Source of the DNA: Sclerodactyla briareus
Taxonomy: Eukaryota; Echinodermata; Holothuroidea; Dendrochirotida; Sclerodactylidae
Assembly: GCA_026419785.1 (NCBI GenBank)
Contig: JAODTK010005645.1
Coordinates: forward strand, 1-64,000
DNA: 64,000 nt
Direction of reading: 5' to 3'
The first letter of the stretch is position 1. Each line of letters opens with the position of its first letter. Positions 48,956 to 60,479 of the stretch are shown one piece after another. A program made the translations under genes and the position numbers. The notes below the pieces were generated by a model that was not told where the DNA came from, made no database searches, and worked only from the letters and a program-made list of their open reading frames with translations.

Positions 48956-51900
48956 TGTCAGTGTAGAAAAAACAGACAGGAAACGTAACGAGTGCGGGCA
49001 AATGAGAGGAAAAATGTGGGCAGATTTATAATGACGCTTTTGTAGCGACGTCAGGCTGGAAAACGGACACACGAACCGCTGACATATGGCTCGGAAGAAA
49101 TCGTGCCCCAACAGTAATTTAGTTTTAGTAGTTATTAGCAAAGAAAATGAACAATGAAAAGTAACGCTGAGGAGGTGAAAGTGTCAGGTTCGCTATTCTG
49201 TAGGAACGTTTTTTTATAATATATATATTATTATAGGAAAGTATTGACTTCCAAGGAAACCCTGTATAGGTATTATAAAGTACGGTACGCGAGGTTATAT
49301 TGAGATCGTAATCATCCACACTTCTCCCACCTGTGTTGTATATTTTAAATGTGGCTAAACGCAGCCAAACGATATTAGTTCAAGTTGCTCTTCTAAATTG
49401 CCCCAATCAACAATAGTGTTCTAAACTCATACGTTACTCTGGTCTCACAATTAACATTAAAAAGCTTCCTGGAACAATGGCCCCTCGAAAAAAAGAACAC
49501 ATGTGTCATTTTACCTGGGAAGTAATCTCTGATTTATGGGGAGTTCTATTGACCAGGGAGGGCATATTTCTTAGTAATCCATCACAAACTGATGTGGATC
49601 ATTTCTGAGGAAAAACATCGCCATTTATTCGTGAGGACGGCCATTCGGGAGTGGGCGATATCAATCACATGATCTTTTATTATTTCTATTTGCTAAAAAC
49701 GTACATACCCTGACAAGACTATTTCAAGTATGATCGCTGGAATATTGCTTTCCATAGTTTCTGTAGTACCTCAGTCCGAAGTATACTGATTGATGCAACT
49801 TACAGGTTAGGCACGTCCCGTGGAGAGGCCCCGCAACAAGGGGCTTGGAGGCTTTTAGACGACAGTTCAGAGGTTCATGTAGTTATATAACAATCGATTG
49901 GTAGGCCTCATAACGATACAACGAAGATTGGCAATAACAATATCGTCGGGGAATCATCCGAACAATGCCCATTTCGAAGGATTATACAGTTGTTAATTTG
50001 ATTTGACGGACTTTCACTTTTTAGGAGACGGCGTCTTTGCTTGGGTAACATAACGCAAGATGAACGGAATGCTATTGAAAATATAGGACCTCACAGAATC
50101 AGAGCGCATCTGCATACTCTCTAACTGTACAAGTTAGATTTTTCGAAAAACCATGCTGAGTGTTGGTATTCAATTTGATCTAATCTGAAATCTATCAACA
50201 AATGATTTTGTGATCCTTGAAACGCCCACATTAAACCATAAGATGTTTGTTTTTAAACGATTGGACTATCGCCATCATCACTATCACCCTCACGGTTTCT
50301 GAAGTATCAATGGTCATGTGAACATGGACTTCGGCCTATTCGTGTCTGAGTTCTAGTATATTTAGGAAACCGAATTCAGGACGAATTTCAGCAAAAATAT
50401 ACAGCATTTATGCGCCAAAGTGTGGGGCCGACCTTGGCCTCGTTACTCTGGTGACGTCATTGGTTGGGGTGAGATTAATTGATGTACTATAAACAACTCA
50501 ACCAAGAGACTGCTGAAATCGCCAAATTTTTGGTTGTTGGGGTTTAGGACATGTTTCTCTTCTAATATCTGTTGTCAGTTTAGAGATGTTGCATGCTGCC
50601 AACATTGTACTTTAAAAGCCAGCGCACTTCTCCATCATCCCTCTTGATGATCCGCAACGTTGCTTCCTCCTCGAACTCCAGGCCTCGACTTTTGTAAATA
50701 GGCGTTCGAGTTTTAACAATCCATGTATTCTCCCGTTAGTATCCGATCCCGTAGGTCACTGACCGAATAATTGATGTTATCTTATCTGCTTTCCTTCCAT
50801 CCACGCCTTCCGATAACAATTCGTGTCCTCTTTCACGTACTGTCCCGGAAGATAATGGCTGATGCATTTAAGGAGGCATCTATCAAATGAATGTCGAACG
50901 CCTTGGCTGCCCCTCGACTCGTACGAATAAGGACCCATCTTAAATAAACGATTCCTATAGTCTTCCGTGATCACGCACTCTGGATTGAATCTCGGTCGGC
51001 CTTGAGATATATATGTGAAAGTTTTTGCACCTCCTAATATGCAGTTAGATATCTTACAGAATGGAAAACCCGAAACTTTCCATTCGTTTGCAGGAGTGAA
51101 AGACAAGTTCTTTAGCGAACGAACCAAACAAATATCCAAATACAATTCAACGGCACTGAGCCAACAAATCCAATTGTACATGCTGCATGGCGCAACACCA
51201 TATTCATGAACGCTTCGGCCCTAGGCATTTCAACGTCGTTATTCACGAGTCGGTAGATATGTCGGCCCTTTTTTTATACAGTTTAGTCTCTTTAAAAAAT
51301 ATTCTGAGAAAGAACGATTGCTACGTTCATACCGCACCGGCCATCTGTAGAATCCTAGCCTACGACTTGTGTCTTAGGAGGCGCCTGCATGTCCCCACAG
51401 GACGATATACTGGAACATCCCTGCGAGATCTCATGTTGCCGTGAAAATTGGTCATTATATAAATCCATGGAAAAAAAAATACACAGTCCCATCAGTCGCA
51501 TATTGTTGAGCAAACAATTGTTACATGACATAATACATCATTCATATTCATTTGCACTCGGGGATCTTTCTATATCATGTTATATGTTTTTTTTTTTATA
51601 TGTCCTTTCAAAATCCTATTGAAAATTCACTTCAGTCGTAACTAGGATCCAGAAACTGTCTATCTATTCACAGAATTGTATCACCATTTCCGTGTTTCTT
51701 GCTTCAGAAATACTTTCTGGTAACGGTACTTATGCTTCTTAACATTTCCATCAATAAATTGGATCGTGCTAGAATCAGGACCAACATTATAAAGTAACTG
51801 TGTGTATTATACGTTACCGTCCGATTACCTCACCACTGACTCAACTGATGACCAAAAGGTCGAGTAGAACTAGGAAGACCGTTTCGCACAAAAATCGTAC

Positions 51901-54805
51901 AAGAGACGTGTCAGCAAGTTGCATGCTTCTAAACGGCGTGAAGGTTGGCTGTTGAATGAACTCATACGCACGCGCGAACGACTATATCGTCAGCCTCAAT
52001 CATCACGGCATTTTTTAGAGGGTCTCTATTAGAAATACAACTAATTTGATACGCATTAGCACATGTGATATTCGCCTGTCAATGCATGAACGCAGTCAGC
52101 CCTGTCCTTAATTCGTGCCGATTATGGCATCAGCAAATAATACATCTTAAACGTCTAACAATTACATCCAAAGGCCAAATGTTTGAAGAAGGAATTCTAT
52201 TTTGTCAGATCAATTTTAATATATTTGCGCTTTTCATAGAGATTCTCTGAATGGCTATTAAAAAATACGTAAAATAAATTCATCACAATCATTTAGGATT
52301 GGACACCAAGCTATAGCGAGATGGGTAATGAATTCGTGACACGTATATCTGTAGGTACTGGACGATCGGATGACCATATATGCTCAAATTAGCCGCCGCA
52401 TAAGTTTGCTTGATTCAGGTCAAATTCAAATTATCCATCCTCATTACGGCGCCTCGATGGGCTATTAGTAAAACTATAGTTTTGAACGCTCAAAGGTAAG
52501 TCCAAATAATAACTGTGGAAAACAACAACCTCTATAGAGCTATCCTTCGAACGAACCGTCGCTGATATTATCACATGTCTGTCTATTCCTTCTCCGAGTG
52601 CCGTCACTCTGGGTGTCCTAAGTTTACGAGGCCTCTGCAAAATTGTCACTCTCAGACAACTCAGAAAATAGTCCACTCGCATGATCAGATGATGGGTTCT
52701 CATAACAACGAATGTTACCAGTTGGAGGGCCAATATATGCATGTCAACGTTTTGTTTTTCCTTCTTTTCGCAAAATTAAGTATGCAAAATTTATACAAGG
52801 GGCCTTTCACCAAACGTATATTATGGGGTGTAAAATGAGGAGGATTTTTGCTTCTCCTACAGAATTATCTTGACAATCATAACATGTATGAGTGATTGGG
52901 TCATTCAATCAAGCAAATGGATACCCATGGATGGGTGGTGGGGTGGCTTGAGAATTGAAGTTGGGGTTATTTAGTAGTCCAGAAAAAAAGCAATTCTTCT
53001 ATGTGCTTCGAAATGATTGCATTCGGCGTGGTTTGAGGCTACAGCACCGTATTGATATAGTTGAGCGGTGCTCGCGGAGAATGATTTGTCGGTTAAAAAA
53101 CAAATCTTACCAATCTGTCACCTAAAGCCTATAAATGTGGCCATTAACCTTATAGATAATCAAATTAATTTGCACCGTAAAAAAGAATCAGAATCGTCAG
53201 AATTAGGACGAGCGAAGTATCTACTCCCGTCATAAAGTGAATGTGTTGTTCTTTCTTCATTAATTACTCACAAGCAATATGAAGATAAATGAGGAAACAA
53301 ACATAACCGCAGTTCATTTATAATCTGACACCGAGCAACCATTCAACTCAGCCTGAAATTTCTAGTGCCGTGTTTGCCGAGAAAAGGTCGGTGGACAATT
53401 TTTTTCATAATATTCTGTCGAAGATTAGTTCCGAAATACTGCACAGGCATCACTCGAAGGGGTTAATGAATGGAGAGTATCCCATTGTGACTGAATTTAG
53501 CGAACCTACGATTTTTGTAGGATTACTCCCTCGGTGATGCAGGTTTCAGCGATTCACCCAAAACCCTAGCTCCGGTCAGTGATATGATGTACATTCCTGG
53601 ACCCGTTCGAACGTCACGGAAACTCATGAATCTTCGCCGTTGTGTATTTTATAAACAAGGATCGTTAAAATTGATTTTGATTGGCCTGTCATGATTATTT
53701 TGGGTTGACACTAATCAGAATGTTCCTTTTTCCTGCGGTTGAAGGAGGTTGAAAATGTTCTAACTTTCACTTAAACGAAACCATCACATTGAAATATTAA
53801 AATCGATTGCATACTTCCACAACACGTCGGCGATTTTAAACAATATTTCGGTTGTTGTTTATTGTCACTTGATTCGAGGCCTATGGGCTCAGCAATCTGG
53901 TAGCCGGTGATCCAGGAACCTCAAATTAAAGATATCAGTCAATTAGACGATTTTTATCTCAGATAACTGGTAGTAACAGATAATCGATGGACTACATAGG
54001 AAAATATGCCCACAAACCATGAAGCTATATGGTGTACAAACATTAGTTATATTGTACATTATTGCAACCACATAAATAGACTTTGTTCAGTCGTTTCATC
54101 AGTTGTTAGGTTAGTGTGACAATAGTGAGTGTTTATATTTATCAGAATGTGTACATTAAATATTCAAATACACAAAACAATTCATAGAGAAATTCAGATG
54201 CAGATAAGTTGTGTTCTGACAAGCAAAATGTGTGTGAGAGATGGTATATAATTGAATCAGGATGATAATGGAATGCGACAGGCAGTAGATGCATTCAAAC
54301 CTTGTTTAGATAAAACGAGCGTTTGTCGAAACCTCGAATCCCAAATTCAAAGTTCATTACTCATCGTGTAAAACAGGTTATTCCAATTGGTTGCAAAATT
54401 ATTTGAGCGCTGACTGACGCACGGGAAAAGAAACAGTGATAGTCGCGTGCATGCACACATGCCCTGGACAGTATGAGGGAGGGGGTATATAAAATATGTA
54501 AAAATATAATAGCAGAAGACGGAAACTCCTAAAGAGAAATATATGGCGCATGATCACCGTTCGACATGTATGATACGGACAATGAGAGAAAAAGTAACAG
54601 AATGTTAACCTAAACGTCAGGCTAATATTGCATCACGCGCAAAAGCAAAACAAAAACTTCATTTGAGTGAAGATGGGCTACGCAATGATTCACAGGATCC
54701 TCCCTGTTTCTGCGCTCACCACAATACTTCTACCCGTGGCATTTCGATTACACTACAAACCCCAATCGCTTGCCATCTGCCCTCATAGCGGAACGTTTTC
54801 TGCCG

Positions 54806-54834
54806 CCCCCCCCCCCCACCGCCCCCCCCCCCCC
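54806..54834. repeat. Poly-C tract
   Basis: Runs of 12 and 13 C separated by ACCG. The complementary strand would be able to form G-quadruplexes. Confidence 0.85.
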
Positions 54835-55122
54835 TGCTTTGCCGTTGACGTATATTCGTATACGGAACGCCTTCTGGCCTAATTTCGCCACTAAACAAGT
54901 AGAAGACTTCGTCAATTGACCTCGCCTCCCGAATGACCGTTTCCGTACACCTTTACCACCCCTGGGAGTTGATGTCTGATAACATCAACCTTCCCCCCGG
55001 TTTCGATTCTCTTGAACCTGTGTTATGACTGTGAATATAATTGTTGTTACTATCCACTGACCGAATCGTTTGGTCATTCGTGCATTCTGTGTAATCGACG
55101 GGGACAATTATAAGTACAAACA

Positions 55123-55141
55123 CAATACAATACAATACAAT
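55123..55141. repeat. (AATAC)n microsatellite
   Basis: Almost four AATAC units at the edge of an AT-rich stretch. Confidence 0.8.
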
Positions 55142-55517
55142 TTTGTGACGTTTGTACATTTATGATGGATACATTCAATTAAAAATCGGACAGACCATGC
55201 CAACTTAATTGGCTCCACTCCTAGAAATAAAAAAGATAGTAGCTCCACCAAAGATACTGGGTCTTCGCGATTAGCATTACCATCTCCGATTGCAAAAAAT
55301 ATTATTGTATAAAGGTGGAACTGACCGCTCGCTCCGCTTTCTTCAGTTGATCATTTGTCTCTTTCCACACACATATGGAACCACTGGTGCATGCCTGTCA
55401 GTTTGCCTTAGAGGTGAACTCTGTCCAAGTGTATAGATGGATCACAGCGCGAATCGGTTAGCTATTCAACAAACTTTCAGCCTATCAGCAGATGTAATAT
55501 ATTATATTTTCTTTCAG

Positions 55518-55680
55518 GACGGGCAAATAATAATGTTTCAGATATCAGAACAGATGAAGATTTTTCCAACCATAAATTAGCATACGATCTCATTACGTTG
55601 AATGCAAGGCAAAATCCATTGATTGTGGAAGGACTGAATCTCCTGAAGCGCTTGGTGAACGAATTCAGAAATCGCTCCAG
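55518..55680 (+). CDS. Candidate internal exon of an unidentified gene
   Basis: A textbook acceptor, ATATTTTCTTTCAG (AG at 55516-55517), is followed by 163 bases ending in CTCCAG|GTTGTA, a usable donor at 55680/55681. One frame is open throughout (two leading bases, 53 codons, two trailing bases); the other two frames have stops. The encoded stretch includes VSDIRTDEDFSNHKL, then ITLNARQNPLIVEGL, then LLKRLVNEFRNRS: charged, helical and free of low complexity, as expected of a conserved cytosolic domain. The frame is also open for at least 20 codons upstream, so the left edge rests on the splice signal alone. I do not recognise the family. I found no partner exon nearby. Confidence 0.4.
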
Positions 55681-56029
55681 GTTGTATTAAGTCAATAACA
55701 TTAGTGTGTATCTAAAATAATATCGCTTTCTTGTATAGCGCTTTTCCACGTCGACGGACATGATCAAAGCTCTTAGAGATATTACCGCCTGATCATTTAG
55801 TGACTTGTCACACCCGTACATACAGCACGTCCCGCTTGTTTGTTCTACCCCGACGCACCATTCGCTTCATCGTGTCCCCGAGGGCTCCCCAGGGGGCTGC
55901 CACATACAGCGCACGCTACTTTTCACAAGTCACCTCACAAGGTACCCATTAACCGTTTAGGTGGCGTGGGACATTCAGGAGGACATGCATAGTCCAACAG
56001 CACTGCGGATAAAAAGTCCTCGGGCTTCC

Positions 56030-56096
56030 AATGGGCTCCGAACTCGCAATCAAGATGTTGCGTCTGGAGCTCTACCGACTGAGGCTAATCCGCCTC
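56030..56096 (-). mobile_element. tRNA-like SINE head or tRNA pseudogene
   Basis: On the minus strand the segment begins GGCGGATTAGCCTCAGTCGG, a box A with one extra base, continues TAGAGC, and has GCGAGTTCGGAGCCC (complement of 56033-56047), a box B-like sequence, at the right distance. The anticodon stem is nearly paired (CCAGA/TCTTG), but the loop lacks the invariant T before the anticodon, and the acceptor stem does not pair. It is therefore not a functional tRNA. A poly-G run lies to its right at about 56299-56308. Confidence 0.5.
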
Positions 56097-56099
56097 CCG

Positions 56100-59000
56100 G
56101 ATGAAGGTACACCAATTTGAGTCAGTTCAGGAAATTGTAGCCCCATTGGAACAAGAAAAAAACGTCCAGGTTTTAATATAAGCTGGGCACAATTTGAAGC
56201 TGCTGGGACAAATTCTATGTGACAACATCGGTTTGAAAGTTCAGTATGTGTGCTGTAAGTGTCAACGCAAGGAGTGCAATCACCTTCCAGCAAATGTGGG
56301 GGGGGGGGATTTTTCCTCCTAGCTATAGTTCTATACTTTATATCCCTTGCACGTAGACATAGCAAAGGTACACAAACATGACGTATTGCTTTTACCTATG
56401 TTCTACACAGCATTCCAGTTATGAGCGATACCGTGGGATGGCCATTTGTTAGGCCCAGCCCACTCAGCTGTGGTAGGTATATACGTACCTGGTGTTCGCA
56501 CTGAGGAAGCGAGTTGTACGCTCAATATAACACTACTGTGATCGCATACGTACGGTAATGTTTTGATCGGGCCTGACTGTTTGTTATGTAATTCTGTTAT
56601 ATCATCAGCTCTTAGTAACAACAGTCCTGTTGTATAATATATCTATACGTATTATATGTATGTTTATATCTATTAATTATTAATATTATTGATAGTATTA
56701 ATACGTATTATCAATCGATGTTATCAGTTGTCGCAACATTTCCGTCCAGTTCTTCTAGCCGAAGAAGAATCATATTTGGTATGTTTGTTATATCCCTTTC
56801 TCTCTTATCATAGACTATTATCGCAGCTTCTCATCTTCACGCCATAAATCTCCCGCCTGGGCAGTGTGAATTAATGCGATATGTCTGTTTTGTCCTCTTC
56901 GATGCGTATCATGCTTGCAGTCGACTACTTATATTCTTATGATGACTTCTAGAATCTTGAGATCTTGGCATTTGACAGGCATATAAATGGAATAACAGCT
57001 GAATTAGCCTTCGCAGCACATTGAAATAACATAGTAATGAAAACGGGGAGTCTGCCCAGCATTAAAACGAAGACTAAGTAGCGACCGGAGCATATTAATA
57101 TGACATCACGCTTACTTTTCTATGTTTCGTCGATGGTCTATGGAACCTCTATACGTCTATAGGAAATTCGGACGTCAATATATGACTCTTTCCATTGGCT
57201 CGAGGTACCCTTAATTGCAGTGTTTTACATTATATATTTATTCTGTTGCTTATCCCTTTATTACATAAAACAACAGAATATACTAGATCACAACAGTAAA
57301 ACTTCTAGGTATAATACTTGGGTTTTTTTTTATTATTATATAACAGGATGTAAGAGCAATCCTTTATGATGATTTCCGTTTCCGTGATGATATTCAAGGC
57401 GCCGTCTAGGCAGAATTGGTTGTTGTGCATAAAAAAAATATTACAAGAAGCTCAATGTCGAATACTTTTGTTTTTATTGTGATTCATATCAAAACTGCTT
57501 TGGAGAAGATTGTGTTTCATATAAATGAAGTGTTCGGGAAGTAGAAGCCATCCTAGCATCTTTTAAATATTGTGCGCTTATTTGGTATCACCAGTAATGA
57601 GCTGGTATAAATGTACTCTGGGTTCGAATTTTTAACGTGCCGTAAAGAAGCGCCAGTAGTGATTTACCAGCTCGGAATAAGCATGGGCGTTACTTCTTTG
57701 TCAGTGACTGTAAATGTCGCCCCACCTGGGGCGGCGTCTCAGGCTAGAAAAACAGATGTACAATGTATAATCCTTTCTTCAACTTTTGGCCGCAACACTC
57801 GAAGCATCGTGGATAAGAGATATGTTGATCAGAATAATCAGGGGTACGGAAATTGTTTTTTTTATCATCATCTCAACAAATCTGACAACACGTTTTTTTT
57901 TCTTTTCCCGCAATTTTGATTCAGCTATAGCAAATCTTTTATTCTCAAGTGTGTGATGGTTGAGTGAAATCTGCTGCCCTAGTCAAAAAGTCAAAAACAC
58001 AACTTTAACGAACAGGTTATATGGAATCATTGCCACATGCAAAGGCACGGGTGAAATTCCAGTCCTATATGCGACAGCTAATGTTGGGTTATTCTGACCT
58101 TTTCGACCATGACAAACCATTGTCGTACACTGCGTTTATACTACTATGATCACTTTCCATTCACAGATTCACTCTTTTTTATTATGTGCTGCTATCGGCA
58201 ATTCCATTGTGCTGGAAGTCACGCTCGATAGAGGACACTGACACTCCTAATGACAACAGTTTGTTAGATTGTGTTACTAATATGGCATCTGGCGTCTCAA
58301 GATATACATTTATTCACTCTTATTAAAGAACAACGCCACTCGTCAAGAGCTGTAAGTGGGACTCCCATTTCAGTATTCCAATTAAGGACTGGTCGTTTGT
58401 TTTGAATACCTTATACCTTATATAGAGAGAATATTTTCACCTATTTGTAAACATGTAGCAGTTCTCAAATTCTAACCGCCATTGTTCATTTACGTCTGGT
58501 TCTCTCCCTATTTTTTGCCACTTCCTGGTATGAATTAACCAGATCAAGTCTGATTGTATTTATGCATACGGCGTTAGACAATACCAAGATAATCCGACGA
58601 GCTTTTTCACAGTGCTATTAGACAAGGCACGCTTCCTCGGCAACCGCGCGCTTCCCACGTGTAATCCTCATTTCATATGTAACAACAACACAAACGCTCT
58701 TAGAAACATTTCGGTTGTCATGATTTGATGCGATAGCATGGAAACACTGTGTGTTGAGTATGTTTTGTTCCAAGTGGCGCCAGCGGGAGAGGGGGGGGGG
58801 AGGCAGGGGCCATGCCAAATTTTCCCATCTCGTAGTATAGCCAGACTGGGTACGCGTAAAATTTTACCACCCCGACGAGGGCCTATTGCCCCGCCGGTAT
58901 AAGTATTCCCAACTTTCTTAATAGCGAAAATTCTATACTAAAGCCGTTTTTTGAAAATCTTTTATTAATTGACCAATTCTCGCTCGAGTTTAGGATCACA

Positions 59001-59330
59001 GCGTATCCATCCCCTACTTCCACAGACATACAATTGTGCAGATATAGAATACGTACCAATCCTTATGAATATCGCGAAAGTTCTGCAAGATTTACATTTC
59101 TGTTTGAGGAGAATGATCGTTCTTTTTTGCATTATTGTTAGTTGGTGTTCTCTCACAAGCAGATCGTCCAGTTTCCATGCATTCTCTGTGCAGTTATCAG
59201 GAATACCTTTAAGCCTGATTGAATGTATGTTTCTTTGTATTTATTGTATTTTATTTTTTCGTTTCATTGTAAGAAGTAAAAAAGTAAAACATAAAAATCA
59301 AGTTTTTACCTGGGGGTAGGGTAAGGCTCG
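56100..59330. other. No recognisable gene
   Basis: AT-rich, with palindromic TAATACGTATTA-type strings around 56650-56715 and a G run at 58791-58800. The 102-codon frame at 57611-57919 and the 116-codon frame at 58969-59319 have no recognised domain, no convincing start, and run through homopolymers. Confidence 0.4.
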
Positions 59331-59341
59331 TCTGGGAACCT

Positions 59342-59384
59342 GGACCCCCATCGGGGACACTCGGACCCCCTTCGGGGAAATCCT
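59342..59384. repeat. Paired short hairpins, 21-bp direct repeat
   Basis: GGACCCCCATCGGGGA and GGACCCCCTTCGGGGA occur 21 bases apart. Each can fold on itself with a three-base loop. The adjoining GGCGCCACCACTG suggests the end of an interspersed element. Confidence 0.6.
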
Positions 59385-60097
59385 GGCGCCACCACTGTTT
59401 TTGTTTCTCTGTTTTGTTTCTTAGTAGTATGTGCGGTCCCTATCACACGCATTCGGCATTCGTTCCGTGGTAAAGCCACTCTGCAACAACAACACCACCC
59501 CAATATCTTGAATATTCGTTACCGAATGAATCATTTTCTGAGAATTTTTTATATCGGAATGAGTCAATAAGAAGTTAATTACAGGAATATTCACGCAAAC
59601 TAGAGAAAGAGTACATGCTACTTTTCTCTGCTGGCATTGCTGTAAATTTGATTCAACGATTATTTGACTCACCCTTATATAAGGAAAGTTTTCTACAAAT
59701 TCATAGGGATAAATGCTATATTCTTTGTGATGTTTTTTTGAGTGACACTCCATCTTTGTCTGACTAAAAGTCCCCCTGGCAGTTCTCGCGAAGAGTGTTC
59801 TCTGTTTCGTTGTAAGCTCGCTCGTTGTTAGTCATAGTTCGCCTTCAAGCAGAATTACTCACCGAGAGGCTTTTACAATACTGTGAACATCGATAGAACA
59901 GGTAAACTGGTTTTAATGCTTACACGGTCTAATCGATCAGCATGTTTGACTGGGTTAAGAAGAATTTGATTGACCGGGCACGTTGATTGAATATCTTCTA
60001 GTAATACCCGATTGGCTGTGCTGGGTCGGCCGGGTAGAAGGGACGTGCCTCACCTTTAGAACAACCACTCGTAGTTCAGGCTTCTCTTCCCATCGGA

Positions 60098-60475
60098 GTT
60101 CTGCGGACCTCTGGTGACTGCTGGTGGCAGTGGTCGTTGTTCACTGTGGGCCCAATAAATGGACACTTGGGAGTGGACTCGGTTGACCCCTTATGGGGAT
60201 CCTTCTTGTCGGAGTTTGGGCGGACAATCTAGTGGTAGCTGAGGATAAGGTAAAAACTGTTGGCACATCGATTGTGGGGTCAAGGGAAGGACCTCCAGTG
60301 GACTGCCGGTGGCAGAGGTGGCAGCAGGGCTCTCGGCCGTTTGGACCCCGTGGGAACTCTAAGTTATGAACTAATATACCATGGTCTGGGTGTGCCGTGC
60401 TCATTCGAATTTTGGGAGGACGTCTGGTGGACTGCCGGTGATGGACCACCTTGCGAGCCACCAGACGTATAATGG
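60098..60475. repeat. GC-rich island with a degenerate repeated motif
   Basis: The motif GGACCTCCAGTGGACTGCCG and variants occurs near 60107, 60222 (weak), 60290 and 60419. Three of the four are followed by a GCCGGTGGCAG or similar block. The minus-strand frame 60141-60551 (136 codons) passes through two copies, giving two HRQST repeats in the product. It is rich in Arg, Pro, Ser and Thr and lacks a recognisable domain, so the frame is probably a by-product of GC-rich sequence. Confidence 0.45.
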
Positions 60476-60479
60476 CTTC

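Larger units (their letters stand above)
46420..49135. mobile_element. Copy 2-specific insertion (about 2.7 kb)
   Basis: Copy 2 matches copy 1 up to about 46415 (copy 1 about 36070) and again from about 49137 (copy 1 about 36105). Copy 1 therefore shows a nearly empty site of about 35 bases where copy 2 carries 2.7 kb. The insert contains the GTTAGTC arrays at 47.40-47.57 and 48.62-48.96 kb, and no open frame longer than 77 codons. Near both edges there is a GTTA/TTATTAG-like string, too short to claim as a target-site duplication. A non-autonomous DNA transposon or a nest of two insertions is possible; deletion from copy 1 is the alternative. Confidence 0.5.
40271..52450 (+). repeat. Large tandem duplication, copy 2 (about 12.2 kb)
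   Basis: This is the second head-to-tail copy, with landmarks listed under copy 1. It is longer mainly because of a 2.7-kb insertion (46.42-49.13 kb). Homology reaches at least 52345 (GAATTCGTGA block, matching 39775). No third copy follows. The 99-codon minus-strand frame at 41911-42210 and the 134-codon minus-strand frame at 50777-51181 are interrupted in copy 1 and are not called as genes. Confidence 0.85.
52451..55440. other. Mostly featureless, with one weak exon-like frame
   Basis: The stretch is AT-rich. A frame of about 56 codons opens exactly after an acceptor-like ACGATTTTTGTAG (AG at 53519-53520) and stops near 53690, but no consensus donor is evident inside it. On the minus strand 52431-52742 is open for 103 codons without a recognised domain. 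54806-54834 holds two poly-C runs split by ACCG. Nothing else is recognised. Confidence 0.35.

Noticed and set aside
50777..51181. 134-codon minus-strand frame as a gene
   Set aside because: The aligned region of copy 1 (about 37.78-38.08 kb) is stopped and shifted in this frame, and no domain is recognised.
56740..56795. 20-base microexon after the 55.5-kb exon
   Set aside because: The splice-like edges are weak and the peptide would be too short to support.
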